DNA of 64,000 nucleotides, taken from contig PGYR01000012.1 in the NCBI GenBank assembly GCA_002839765.1, positions 1 through 64,000 on the forward strand, in the 5' to 3' direction. Shown here piece after piece: positions 36,050 through 45,358 of the stretch. The translations under genes and the position numbers were made by a program. The stretch comes from Ignavibacteriae bacterium HGW-Ignavibacteriae-4 (GTDB taxonomy: Bacteria > Bacteroidota > Ignavibacteria > Kapaibacteriales > UBA2268). The notes beneath the pieces were generated by a model that did no database searches, was not told the DNA's origin, and was given only the letters and a program-made list of their open reading frames with translations. The first letter of the stretch is position 1. Every line of letters starts with the position of its first letter.

Positions 36050-36801
36050 TATAAATCTAACTGATCAATAACAGAGTCGTCTATGTCAGCATTATTATAA
36101 ACATTTTGTACGTCGTCCACTTCTTCCATTTTATCTAAGAATAGCATTACTTTTTTAGCTGTAGAAACGTCAGTGATTTTCACTTTATTTTTTGGAATAT
36201 ATTCTAATTGACTATCTTCAATTTCGAAAATACTCTTATCAAAATACTCATTAACTGAATTATAATCATTCAAAGTACATATTATTCTCGAACTGTCTGT
36301 ATCGTAATCTACGTCTTCCCCACCTGCTTCTAGTGTTTCCATCATCAAATCTTCTTCACTTGCTCCAGATGATTTTATAGTAACAACTCCTTTTCGATCA
36401 AAATTCCAAGCTACTGAGTTAGTCTCACCCATATTACCATCATATTTGTTGAATGAAGCTCGTACCTCTGCAACTGTTCTATTCTTATTATCAGATATAG
36501 TTTCTACTATGATTGCCACACCACCTGGGCCATAACCTTCATAGCGATATTCCTCAAAAGCTTGCCCTTCTAGCTCACCCGTACCTTTTTTGATAGCACG
36601 TTCTATGTTATCCTTAGGCATATCATTATCGCGCGCTTTTTTGACAGCTAAACGAAGACGTGGATTCATATCAGTATCCCCACCACCTTCACGAGCAGAA
36701 ATAGTTATCTCCTTACCCATTTGAGTGAAAATCTTACCTTTGAGTGCATCTTGTCTTCCTTTTCTATGCTTTATATTGGCCCATTTACTATGTCCTGCCA
36801 T
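36049..36801 (-). CDS. yebC: YebC/PmpR family protein (TACO1-like)
   Basis: This 250-residue protein starts MAGHSKWANIKHRKGRQDALKGKIFTQ, the strongest signature of the family, and carries GPGGVAIIVETISDNKNRT in the middle. YebC-type proteins have been described as transcription regulators and, more recently, as factors helping ribosomes at difficult stretches such as polyproline. The sequence cannot separate these roles. It is upstream of and overlapping ruvC, an arrangement also seen in other bacteria. A TATTTTTG promoter element lies about 50 bp upstream. Confidence 0.96.
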   Translation of the reverse strand: MAGHSKWANIKHRKGRQDALKGKIFTQMGKEITISAREGGGDTDMNPRLRLAVKKARDNDMPKDNIERAIKKGTGELEGQAFEEYRYEGYGPGGVAIIVETISDNKNRTVAEVRASFNKYDGNMGETNSVAWNFDRKGVVTIKSSGASEEDLMMETLEAGGEDVDYDTDSSRIICTLNDYNSVNEYFDKSIFEIEDSQLEYIPKNKVKITDVSTAKKVMLFLDKMEEVDDVQNVYNNADIDDSVIDQLDL

Positions 36802-36848
36802 CTTCTCGCTTCCTTAATTATTTTCTTTTTTTAATATCTAGTTGCTCA

Positions 36849-36856
36849 CAAAAATA
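36849..36856 (-). promoter_or_regulatory. Putative -7 element (TATTTTTG) for yebC-ruvC
   Basis: On the minus strand TATTTTTG matches TAnnTTTG, 47 bp upstream of the yebC start. The upstream TTTG box is not at the expected distance. Confidence 0.4.
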
Positions 36857-36864
36857 CAAAATCA

Positions 36865-39800
36865 TCAATTTTCTTTTACTAACAAATTGATAAATTTTTT
36901 ATAAATAGGTGATTGGTCTAATACATCTCGGCAACCAGTTACATACAGTCTCTGTTTCGCCCTTGTAATAGCCACGTTCAGTTTTCTATCTATGTCGCAA
37001 TCATCTATGAATACCGTCGAAGACATATTATGTATATGATGTGGTTTATTCACAGCAAAGGAGATAAAAATAATATCTCTCTCACTCCCTTGGAATCTCT
37101 CTACAGTATCAACAGCAACTTTATCTCGAAGTTCGAAAGGCAATTTATTGCGAATCAAAGCACATTGACTTCTGAAAGGACTTATAACACCTATCTCGAG
37201 GTTACTTGTTTCTTTAGATTCAGAAATTCTGATAATTGAATTTACTATATAATCGGCTTCTGAATAATTTATGTAAGGTGTATCTTCGGGTTCTACATTA
37301 TGAAATCCTAATATCTCATTCGAGTTAATGCTTGATGATAGTCGAAGCAACTTCCCTTGGTAGAATAGCTTATTTGCCAACTCCATTATCTTCTCACCCA
37401 TTCTTCCTTGGTGAGTAAGCATCCCGTGAGAATGAGCCCAGCCATTCTTTTTTGCATTTCTAAGCATTCTTTGGAAATAGGATTCTGATAAATTCTTTAA
37501 CTCAATTTCTTCTAACTGCTCGTTTTCAATAATAAAATTCGATTCCGCTTGGCTTACTATTGCTGGTAATTGTTTCTCATCACCTATCATTATGTACTTT
37601 TGCGAGTAATTAATGATTTTAATAATGAACGGCTCTAGTATCTGTGCGGCCTCGTCTACCACTGCTAAACCAAATGTCTTAAGTTTAAAAAGTTCTTGGT
37701 GTGATAGTAACGAAGAAACTGTTGAAACAATAACACGAGTTGATTCAAATTTTTCTTTCAGTTCTTTCAGATTATAGTCAATACTAAAGTTTGAAAGTAA
37801 TACATCTCCGTGTTCCGAAGATTCACGAGAACCCAATCTGATGAAATCAATGTCAGTTCTTTCTTTTAAAACTGTGCAAATCTGGTCAACAGCTCGATTA
37901 GTATAAGCTGTCAGCAATATACAATCATCCGTATTACTATAGTAATATTCTAGAATTGAGCGCAATACAAAAGAGGTCTTTCCAGTACCCGGTGGCCCCT
38001 GTATCAAGTAGTAACTATTTGCAGAAATAGCGGCCTTAACCACTTCCGTTTGCTTGTCATTCAGATAATCACACTCGAATTCAATTTCGTTTATAGTTTG
38101 TTCATCTTTACCAACTTTTATATCAAATTCTTTATCATCTATGAAATCGAATATAACCGAAGGCAATTTCTTGTATGAATGTTCTAGAAAATCACTCTCT
38201 ATTGCCCAACTACTATATTGTTCTAAGAACTTCTTCCCTAGTAATTTATTTCGCAAACTAATAACAACATGAGATTTATCAATCAGCTTTATTACACCTT
38301 TGAGTAATTGTTCTTTCAGTAATAATGTAAGACCTTCCTCAGTTGTTGGATATATAACAACTTGGTCACCAATTCTGAAATTTACATCACTTCCGTCATA
38401 TCTATCGAATCTCAAATGATAATTATCAAAATTCGATTCATCTTGATTTAACTTGAGTGAGTGCAAAGTATTCCGATTATTAACTTTTCTTTCTTCTAAC
38501 CATAGATTACTATATGCTCTATCAGGACTTTCAGCGTATTTACCTACTTTGTTGCTTATCAATTCTCGGAAAACAAATGAAAGCATTTCTTTCAGATATT
38601 CATGAGCTAGTGCCGTAGAATTATTCAATTTCTCAATAAATACATCTATATCTTTTTGCCAATAGCTTGGTGGGAATTTTTCTAATTCAGTTACCAGATT
38701 ACCGATTGAGTTATAGCTCCTTCCTGCTAAATCGAAGTAAAGACCAACTATTCTATTTCTTAGATCAATAATCTCTTGGAAGTTCCCAGCTAATATTGGT
38801 GCGTTTCTGAAAGGTCGATTTTCATCTTTGGCATAGTATATTGAAGAGTTACCATATCTGTCTGTATAAACAGATTTCAATATAAGATTATAGCAACTAG
38901 CTTGGACATAATGGTTCCTCCAAGTTGAAAGTGAGTAAGTCACATCATTTCCAGTTCTAATAGGTACATTTTTAGTGGGGAATCCACCTGATTTAAGCTC
39001 TATCACCTCTTTTTTGTTGGGATCACTCACATCTACTACCATTGCATCTAATCTTCCTTGTAGCCCGTATTCTGGCGATAAAAAGCTGGGTTCTATGAAA
39101 GTCTCCCCTTTCGGAATATCTACAATTGTTTTTTTTAGCTTTTGATAGATAATTTCTACAACATTATTAATATTGCCGATGCTTTGCTTATCATATTTAT
39201 GTATATATATATTCTGTAATGGAGATTTTGATAATTCATTATCTATATAAAGCTCACTATCTATCTCCTCTTCGCCTATCATAGCATCGAAAAGATTATT
39301 GACAATATTCCCAACCATCATCGGAGTAGATGGATAAGAAACGCTCAACCAGTTAAGCAACGCAAAATATTCGGACTGACCATTATTTTGGAAGCAACTT
39401 GCTATTTCAGTAACATCAATCAGATAATCACTTTCGTAAACTAGGAATGTATTGGGATTGCAATAGAAGACACTGTACCCGTTTTTTTCGTGATGTTTCT
39501 CTACTTCCAGAACATTGATTGCGCTATATGGCTTAACGTAATCCCAAAGTGATTCCCATGTTCTGTTCAAGTATATAGCCACTTTACCGAGTTCTTCGCT
39601 CTCTCCGAATATAATTTTATTCTCACTATCGGGTTTACTCTTCACCATAACTACTAGTTTGAATGATTTGAATTCAGCTTCTGGTGAGTGAATGTAAGTT
39701 AAAATTGGTTCTTCCGTTAGGAATTTTTTTAATTCACTATCGGCAATACCGTCAGTACTTATATCTAGTAATTTCAGAGCTATTCTGAATGAAGATTCCA

Positions 39801-40092
39801 TATCTTCTTTAGAACAGTAAAGAGAAGGTGTAGAGATTAACTTACTTATATATTTGCGATAATTATTGATTTTGTCAATCAAATCTTGGTGCAAATTTAA
39901 CTTATTATATAGGTAAAGTAATTTGGCATGTAGCCCTGAGAAGTAAGATTTTTCGTCTAAGACAGATGTGTTTACTATATGTTTGAAAATATCATACGCC
40001 TGCAAAGTGCGAAACGTATGTGTATTTTCAAAATCATTTAGCTTTAGCTTTATTTCCTCTTCGAAAGAAAGTGCTTTTTCCTTAGCTATCAT
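36865..40092 (-). CDS. Dna2-like nuclease-helicase (Cas4-type PD-(D/E)XK nuclease fused to superfamily 1 helicase)
   Basis: This 1075-residue cytoplasmic protein joins two enzymes. Residues ~225-480 form a Cas4/RecB-like nuclease: VGNIVNNLFDAM, then GRLDAMVVD (about 345) and the catalytic ELKSG (about 366), with HYVQASCYNL as the QxxxY-type motif. From ~690 it is a superfamily 1B helicase: Walker A GPPGTGKTS (about 700), Walker B VVDEAAQ, GDEKQLPAIV, VDTVERFQGSERD and LNVAITRAKQRLYV. The plan equals eukaryotic Dna2 and archaeal homologues. The cysteines that hold the Fe-S cluster in Dna2/Cas4 are not visible around the nuclease. It lies 1 bp downstream of recJ, another DNA-repair gene, and probably forms one operon with it. 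Confidence 0.88.
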   Translation of the reverse strand: MIAKEKALSFEEEIKLKLNDFENTHTFRTLQAYDIFKHIVNTSVLDEKSYFSGLHAKLLYLYNKLNLHQDLIDKINNYRKYISKLISTPSLYCSKEDMESSFRIALKLLDISTDGIADSELKKFLTEEPILTYIHSPEAEFKSFKLVVMVKSKPDSENKIIFGESEELGKVAIYLNRTWESLWDYVKPYSAINVLEVEKHHEKNGYSVFYCNPNTFLVYESDYLIDVTEIASCFQNNGQSEYFALLNWLSVSYPSTPMMVGNIVNNLFDAMIGEEEIDSELYIDNELSKSPLQNIYIHKYDKQSIGNINNVVEIIYQKLKKTIVDIPKGETFIEPSFLSPEYGLQGRLDAMVVDVSDPNKKEVIELKSGGFPTKNVPIRTGNDVTYSLSTWRNHYVQASCYNLILKSVYTDRYGNSSIYYAKDENRPFRNAPILAGNFQEIIDLRNRIVGLYFDLAGRSYNSIGNLVTELEKFPPSYWQKDIDVFIEKLNNSTALAHEYLKEMLSFVFRELISNKVGKYAESPDRAYSNLWLEERKVNNRNTLHSLKLNQDESNFDNYHLRFDRYDGSDVNFRIGDQVVIYPTTEEGLTLLLKEQLLKGVIKLIDKSHVVISLRNKLLGKKFLEQYSSWAIESDFLEHSYKKLPSVIFDFIDDKEFDIKVGKDEQTINEIEFECDYLNDKQTEVVKAAISANSYYLIQGPPGTGKTSFVLRSILEYYYSNTDDCILLTAYTNRAVDQICTVLKERTDIDFIRLGSRESSEHGDVLLSNFSIDYNLKELKEKFESTRVIVSTVSSLLSHQELFKLKTFGLAVVDEAAQILEPFIIKIINYSQKYIMIGDEKQLPAIVSQAESNFIIENEQLEEIELKNLSESYFQRMLRNAKKNGWAHSHGMLTHQGRMGEKIMELANKLFYQGKLLRLSSSINSNEILGFHNVEPEDTPYINYSEADYIVNSIIRISESKETSNLEIGVISPFRSQCALIRNKLPFELRDKVAVDTVERFQGSERDIIFISFAVNKPHHIHNMSSTVFIDDCDIDRKLNVAITRAKQRLYVTGCRDVLDQSPIYKKFINLLVKEN

Positions 40093-40093
40093 T

Positions 40094-41821
40094 CTAATCT
40101 TGTGGCTTTATATCTCGGATAAATAGTTGTGGCGTATTTTGCCCATTGAAAGTATTAATCTCTAGATTATAGAGTATATTGAATGGTTTTCCCGTCGTAA
40201 CTATATCATATTTATTAGCTAAACCGAAAGCAATTGCGTCAATCGCAAAATTGTTTTGGAAAGCCCTGAATTTCAGATTGTTCTGCCCTACTATTTTCAC
40301 CCCATTAGACGAAGTAACACCTTTTGAAAAGAATATAGGCTTATAATTGGCATAACCATAAGGAGCAAATTTATTAAGAGACGAAATGAAATTCGGAGAT
40401 AGCTCATTGAGTTTCAATTCAGAATCTATTTCCATCTCGTGAGTTAACATATCTGAAGATATATTCTCATCAGCACAAGCATTTATAATCTTTCTTAATT
40501 CAGGAACATCTGATTCTTTTAAAGTTAGACCTGCAGCATGGCGGTGACCACCAAACTCAATCAATAAATGCGATGCTCGTTTAAGTGCGGCATAAATATC
40601 AAAATTGTTTGGACTACGGCATGATCCTTTCGCATAGCCGTGTATAGTCGTCATAAGTACAGTTGGTACATTGAATCTATCTACCAAACGAGAAGCAACG
40701 ATACCAATAACTCCAGCATGCCAATGCGGCTGATGAACTACTAATGATCGTGCACCGTCTTGTAGTTGCTTTTCAGCAATCGGAATTGCCTCTTCGAAAG
40801 TCTGTTGATCTATATATCTTCTTTTTCTGTTTTCGTCTTCTAGTTGTTGAGCTATTTGAAATGCGTGTATTTCATCATCCTGAATCATCATTTTTACGGA
40901 GCGAAGAGCTTCACCCATACGGCCGGCAGCGTTTATAATAGGAGCAACAGCAAACACTATATTTGTTGCTGTGATAGAACCAATTTTCAAATTTGTACAA
41001 TGAATAAGACCTTTTAGACCAGGCCTAGTTTTTTCATTGATTTTTTTCAAACCATAATAAACGAGAGTCCTATTCTCCCCAATTAATGGCACCATATCGG
41101 CAGCACTTGCCATCGCCACGAAATCTAGATATTCGTAAGCCTTCTCTGGTATGCCTAATGTTTGAGCCAATCCTTGTATAAGCTTGAATACCACACCACA
41201 AGCAGCTAAACTTTTGAATGGATATTCGCAATCTTTTCTGATGGGGTCTAATATAGCATAAGCTTCAGGGAGATCATCACCGGGTTCATGGTGATCACAG
41301 ATAATAAAATCCATTCCTGCTTCTTTTACATCTTGCGATATTCTAATAGCCGTAATCCCAACGTCAACTGTTATTAATAGAGTTGCGCCGAATTCCTTAG
41401 CACCTTTGATACTGCGCTCTGACAAGCCGTATCCATCCTGAAATCTATCATGAATGAAGAACTGTACATTACATCCTAGATTCTCGAGGAACTTATATAG
41501 TGCAGCTGTACTGCAAGTCCCATCGACATCATAATCACCATGGATCCAAATTGACTCTTTATTTTCTCGGGCTCTTAATATACGTTCAACGGCTTTATCC
41601 ATATCTTTCATTAAGAAAGGGTCGTGGATATTTTGCTTTGAAGGTACAAAGAATTTATTTGCGTCTTCGGGCGTATTTATACCCCTTCCAACTAAAACTC
41701 TTCCCAAAGTCTTTGGTATTTTAAGTGATTTTGCTAAGTTGTGTACTGTTTCTTCATTTGGTTTATCTTTAAATTTCCAACGATAATACAAATTATAACC
41801 GATTATTTTATATTTTAGCAA
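40094..41821 (-). CDS. recJ: Single-stranded-DNA-specific exonuclease RecJ
   Basis: RecJ degrades single-stranded DNA 5'-3' in recombination and mismatch repair. The 575-residue protein has the DHH-family motifs: HGDYDVDGTCSTAALY (about 94-109), TVDVGI, CDHHEPGDDLPEA (the DHH motif) and the DHHA1 motif GGHRHAAGLTL near residue 425. The size is normal. No ATG lies near the N-terminus; the ORF track begins at TTG 41821, and a second TTG at 41791 would give MYYRWKF, closer to the usual RecJ start. A TTG start is therefore likely, its position open. The downstream helicase-nuclease follows after 1 bp. Confidence 0.95.
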   Translation of the reverse strand: MLKYKIIGYNLYYRWKFKDKPNEETVHNLAKSLKIPKTLGRVLVGRGINTPEDANKFFVPSKQNIHDPFLMKDMDKAVERILRARENKESIWIHGDYDVDGTCSTAALYKFLENLGCNVQFFIHDRFQDGYGLSERSIKGAKEFGATLLITVDVGITAIRISQDVKEAGMDFIICDHHEPGDDLPEAYAILDPIRKDCEYPFKSLAACGVVFKLIQGLAQTLGIPEKAYEYLDFVAMASAADMVPLIGENRTLVYYGLKKINEKTRPGLKGLIHCTNLKIGSITATNIVFAVAPIINAAGRMGEALRSVKMMIQDDEIHAFQIAQQLEDENRKRRYIDQQTFEEAIPIAEKQLQDGARSLVVHQPHWHAGVIGIVASRLVDRFNVPTVLMTTIHGYAKGSCRSPNNFDIYAALKRASHLLIEFGGHRHAAGLTLKESDVPELRKIINACADENISSDMLTHEMEIDSELKLNELSPNFISSLNKFAPYGYANYKPIFFSKGVTSSNGVKIVGQNNLKFRAFQNNFAIDAIAFGLANKYDIVTTGKPFNILYNLEINTFNGQNTPQLFIRDIKPQD

Positions 41822-41855
41822 ATCTAACGAATTAATATAATCCTAACAAGTAAAA

Positions 41856-41875
41856 GTGTGTAGATAATTACACAC
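41856..41875. promoter_or_regulatory. Inverted repeat in the recJ/rsgA divergent gap
   Basis: GTGTGTA-GATAAT-TACACAC is a perfect 7-bp dyad. It lies 11 bp before the rsgA ATG at 41887 and in the 5' region of divergent recJ. It could be an operator for either gene or an RNA hairpin near the rsgA ribosome binding site. Confidence 0.45.
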
Positions 41876-41886
41876 CGGTGAAAAAA

Positions 41887-42897
41887 ATGGCTCAAAACAA
41901 GAAAAACCAGCAAAAGTTCAGCAAAGAACCCTTCAGAAAATCAAAATCAATAAAAAGAATTTTGACAAAAAAGAGTGGGAAAGTACCTATTGATGCCAGA
42001 AAGGGTACTATTTACCTTGCATTAGGGTCAAATTACAAGGTAAAAGATGAAGAATCGGAGGAATTTGTTGAATGTATATTAGGTGGAACTGTAATTACTC
42101 CCTACGAAAATATCAATGTTGCTGCTGTTGGTGATAAAGTGCATTATCAATTATTAGAGCAAAATAATCAGGGTGTTATATTAGAAATAAGAGAAAGATA
42201 CAGCAAATTATCTCGAGAATCTGTTAAAAAGACAGATAATGAGCAGATAATTGCAGCAAATATAGATCAAATTCTAATATTTATGGCAGTAGCAGACCCT
42301 TATTATAACAAAGGATTAATCGATAGATACTTGATTTCGTCAGAAATGTATGACATTCCTACTATAATCTGTTTCAACAAAATTGAGCTAATGGATTTGA
42401 CTTTGATCAAAGAAGATTTGCAGCCTTATGAAGATTTGGACTATGGTCTGGTATTTATCTCTATGGAAGAAAAAATCAATCTCGCTGAAATAGAATCAAA
42501 ATTGAAAGGTAAAACAACTCTAGTGACAGGGCCCTCGGGTGTCGGGAAATCGACTTTCATTAATCATGTTCTAGGTGAAGAAGTTCTAGCTGTAGGTAAA
42601 GTATCAGACAAGCACATGAAAGGAAAGCACACTACCAGTTTTGTACAGATGTTCGATGTGAACGAGGATACGAGGATAGTTGATTCACCAGGATTGAGAG
42701 AATTAGCAATATGGAATTTCGAAAAATTAGAGCTACAAATGTATTTCAAGGACTTTACAGGGTATAGAGAAGAATGTAAATTCACCCCTTGTACACACAC
42801 GCATGAGCCAGGTTGTATGGTCAAAGAGGCCGTCGAAGAAGGAGAAATAGATATCGAAAGATACCAATCATATTTGTCTATTTTAGAAACTTTATAA
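41887..42897 (+). CDS. rsgA: Small ribosomal subunit biogenesis GTPase RsgA
   Basis: RsgA is a circularly permuted GTPase that acts late in 30S maturation. The order of motifs shows the permutation: G4 NKIEL comes first, then G1 GPSGVGKSTFINHVLG and G3 DSPGLRE. The C-terminal zinc knuckle is CKFTPCTHTHEPGC. An N-terminal OB-fold and a very basic leader (KKNQQKFSKEPFRKSKSIKR) precede the GTPase. The ORF track starts at GTG 41878, but the ATG three codons later at 41887 is the better start. It is divergent from recJ, and 131 bp separate it from nuoD. Confidence 0.96.
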   Translation: MAQNKKNQQKFSKEPFRKSKSIKRILTKKSGKVPIDARKGTIYLALGSNYKVKDEESEEFVECILGGTVITPYENINVAAVGDKVHYQLLEQNNQGVILEIRERYSKLSRESVKKTDNEQIIAANIDQILIFMAVADPYYNKGLIDRYLISSEMYDIPTIICFNKIELMDLTLIKEDLQPYEDLDYGLVFISMEEKINLAEIESKLKGKTTLVTGPSGVGKSTFINHVLGEEVLAVGKVSDKHMKGKHTTSFVQMFDVNEDTRIVDSPGLRELAIWNFEKLELQMYFKDFTGYREECKFTPCTHTHEPGCMVKEAVEEGEIDIERYQSYLSILETL

Positions 42898-43028
42898 CAA
42901 TACGACTGCTAATACTTTTAAAATATGGGTTTTTTATTTAATTTGTGAAAATAAATGGACACACATGAAGTTTAAAATAATTTCGTATTAAGTTCAATAA
43001 AAGAAGAAATCATAAATATATATCTGAT

Positions 43029-44303
43029 ATGAATTTACACTCTCAATTAGAAATAGTTAAGCTCAATGAAGAGCGTCAAGAAAAAATATACAAAGAGCTA
43101 CTGGACAAAGATACAGAGCTAATATTTGATGATGCCCTAGATAATGACATGGTCTTGAATATGGGCCCTCAGCACCCTGCAACACACGGTGTACTCCGAG
43201 TATTGCTACGCATGGATGGTGAGACAATCATCAAGTGTGTACCAGAACTTGGCTATCTACATAGAGGATATGAAAAATTAGCTGAGAACACAACTTATCA
43301 CGAGTTTATCCCTCATACAGATAGGTTAGATTATTTGGCTCCTATGATGAACAACGTTGCCATAGCTTTGGCAATTGAGAATTCTATGGGTATAGATACA
43401 CCAACTAGAGCAAAATGGGTAAGAGTTTTAGTATCTGAGTTAGCACGTATTTCATCGCATTTGATGGCTATGGGTGCTACATGTATGGATACTGGTGCAT
43501 TAACATTACTACTATGGGCTTTTACTGAAAGAGAGAAAATATATGATCTATTCGAGAAAATATGTGGTGCAAGATTCACTACTAGTTATACCCGTATAGG
43601 TGGTGTAGCAAATGATATAGACGATGAGACATTAGCAAGCATAAGATCTTGGGCAAATCAATTCCCTGCTGAATTAGAATATTTCGGTAAAGTAGTTCAT
43701 AAGAACAGAATATTCGTTGACCGTATGGCTGGTGTAGGTGTTATGACTGCACAGCAATGTATAGACTTAGGTCTTACTGGCCCAGTGCTACGTGGATCAG
43801 GAATAAATAGAGATTTAAGAAGAGATGATCCATACTTAGTATATCCAGAATTAGATTTCGACGTAATAGTTGAAAATGATGGAGATACTATGGCTAGATA
43901 TATGGTGAGAATAAGAGAAATGTCTGAATCATTGAAGATAATCCACCAAGTATTGGACAAAATGCCAAAAGGTGAAATCAGAGCAAACATTCCAAATAAG
44001 ACTTTGCCTAAAAAAGCAGACGTATATACTAAAATGGAAGAAATGATAAGCGATTTCATGTTAATCAACTACGGAGCTGCTCCAGAAGTTGGAGAGACTT
44101 ATACTGCAATAGAATCACCAAAAGGTGAGCTAGGGTTCTTCATAGTATCAGATGGTACTGGAAATCCGTGGAAATTGAAAATTCGTTCTGCTTGTGCTTC
44201 GAATCTACAAGGATTAGCACCTATGGTAGAAGGCTCAATGCTTTCTGATGTAGTTGCAATTATCGGTTCAATAGACCCGATTATGGGCGAAGCAGATAAA
44301 TAA
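43029..44303 (+). CDS. nuoD: NADH-quinone oxidoreductase subunit D (respiratory complex I)
   Basis: This 424-residue protein is the 49-kDa-type peripheral-arm subunit that forms part of the quinone site of complex I. The opening core LNMGPQHPATHGVLRVLLRMDGE, VPELGYLHRGYEKLAE and TTYHEFIPHTDRLDYL includes the conserved quinone-site histidine and later aspartate/tyrosine region. ARFTTSYTRIGGVANDI and the C-terminal DPIMGEADK are also typical. No other nuo gene flanks it: rsgA is upstream and a methyltransferase downstream. It either is split from the main nuo cluster or is a second copy. A perfect terminator follows, so it is transcribed alone. Confidence 0.96.
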   Translation: MNLHSQLEIVKLNEERQEKIYKELLDKDTELIFDDALDNDMVLNMGPQHPATHGVLRVLLRMDGETIIKCVPELGYLHRGYEKLAENTTYHEFIPHTDRLDYLAPMMNNVAIALAIENSMGIDTPTRAKWVRVLVSELARISSHLMAMGATCMDTGALTLLLWAFTEREKIYDLFEKICGARFTTSYTRIGGVANDIDDETLASIRSWANQFPAELEYFGKVVHKNRIFVDRMAGVGVMTAQQCIDLGLTGPVLRGSGINRDLRRDDPYLVYPELDFDVIVENDGDTMARYMVRIREMSESLKIIHQVLDKMPKGEIRANIPNKTLPKKADVYTKMEEMISDFMLINYGAAPEVGETYTAIESPKGELGFFIVSDGTGNPWKLKIRSACASNLQGLAPMVEGSMLSDVVAIIGSIDPIMGEADK

Positions 44304-44325
44304 AGATTAAGAAAACTAATTGCTA

Positions 44326-44354
44326 AGCAGTCCACCAAAAAGGACTGCTTTTTT
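44326..44354 (+). terminator. Intrinsic terminator after nuoD
   Basis: AGCAGTCC-ACCAAAAA-GGACTGCT is a perfect 8-bp stem followed by six T. The start codon of the next gene is only 6 bp beyond. Confidence 0.9.
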
Positions 44355-44359
44355 ATGTT

Positions 44360-44947
44360 ATGGAACCTACACCAAAAAGATTAGAAAAGCTAACCGAAGT
44401 CCTAAGAAGAAGGCAAACAAATCTAACAATCATATTAGAAAATATAAATGACAAACACAATTTAGCTGCGTGCTTACGTTCGTGCGATGCAGTAGGTGTT
44501 AGCGATGTATATATACTATATCATGGTACTCAACAAGAGCGTAAATTAGGTAGAAATGCAGCTGCGAGTGCTACCAAATGGCTTAACCTTCACAGATTTT
44601 ACGATGTAGAAAAATGCTTCTCTGAAATTAGAAGTAAAGGAATGAAAATATATACTACGGCATTGGGTGAGGAATCTGTTTCACTTTATGATTTAGATTT
44701 AACAGATGGTGTAGCACTTTGTTTCGGTAATGAGCATGCAGGAGTATCACCAGAAGCACTCGGGCTAGCTGATGGGAATTTCAATATTCCACAAGCAGGC
44801 ATGATACAGAGTTTGAATATCTCCGTAGCATGTGCTGTGAGTCTATACGAAGCATATAGACAAAGAAAAGATGCTAAGTACTATGACTCATTACAATACC
44901 CAGAATCTGAGTTCAATGAGAAACTCGAAAACTGGAAAAAGAAATAA
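44360..44947 (+). CDS. trmH: TrmH-type tRNA (guanosine-2'-O-)-methyltransferase
   Basis: This 195-residue SPOUT-class enzyme probably methylates G18 in the tRNA D-loop using SAM. It shows PTPKRLEKLTEVLRRRQTNLTIILENINDKHNLAACLRSCDAVGV (motif 1 with NxxNxxAxxRS-like residues), FGNEHAGVSPEA (motif 2) and IPQAGMIQSLNISVACAVSLYEA (motif 3), the trefoil-knot SAM site. Length and motif form agree with TrmH rather than RlmB. The start ATG at 44360 sits directly after the nuoD terminator, so its promoter must overlap that region or transcription reads through. Convergent with the next, unknown gene. Confidence 0.92.
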   Translation: MEPTPKRLEKLTEVLRRRQTNLTIILENINDKHNLAACLRSCDAVGVSDVYILYHGTQQERKLGRNAAASATKWLNLHRFYDVEKCFSEIRSKGMKIYTTALGEESVSLYDLDLTDGVALCFGNEHAGVSPEALGLADGNFNIPQAGMIQSLNISVACAVSLYEAYRQRKDAKYYDSLQYPESEFNEKLENWKKK

Positions 44948-44956
44948 GAATTATAT

Positions 44957-45340
44957 TTATATATGTTTTACTGTGAAGTAGTTACTAAGACTACCATTCC
45001 ATCCAAAAAGAGTTTGACATTCAGTAAATAATACTGGTTCGAGAGTAGCTTCTACTGCTAATTCAATTTTATTTACACTATGCGCATTATATAGATCATT
45101 AAGTCCTTTAATATCGGCTTCTGCTGCACTAATAATAACAACTGAGCAAACTGTAGCAGGAGGTATATCAACAACACTCTGTAAACTATAACCTACAGCA
45201 ACAATATCATTTGGAGGAGTACCACAAACACTAACAGCTCCCTCGACAACTAACGGAACTCCAGCACCACCTGAAAAGATAATTTGGATTTTACCTTTCG
45301 TATATATTTTCTTTAAGTTAGCAGACATTTCATACCCCAT
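44957..45340 (-). CDS. Small protein of unknown function
   Basis: I do not recognise this protein of about 127 residues. The ORF track begins at 45400, but the first 20 codons cover an inverted repeat and look like leader sequence. A start at 45340 (MGYEMSANLKKIY) or 45328 (MSANLKKIY) is more likely. The body is rich in V, A, G and S with three cysteines, and looks like a beta-rich soluble domain (IQIIFSGGAGVPLVVEGAV, IELAVEATLEPVLFTE), ending LFGWNGSLSNYFTVKHI. There is no signal peptide or membrane segment. It is convergent with trmH. Confidence 0.5.
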   Translation of the reverse strand: MGYEMSANLKKIYTKGKIQIIFSGGAGVPLVVEGAVSVCGTPPNDIVAVGYSLQSVVDIPPATVCSVVIISAAEADIKGLNDLYNAHSVNKIELAVEATLEPVLFTECQTLFGWNGSLSNYFTVKHI

Positions 45341-45358
45341 AAAATTTGTTAAATAAAC

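Noticed and set aside
43331-44338. Minus-strand ORFs inside nuoD
   Set aside because: Shadow frames opposite a well-conserved gene.
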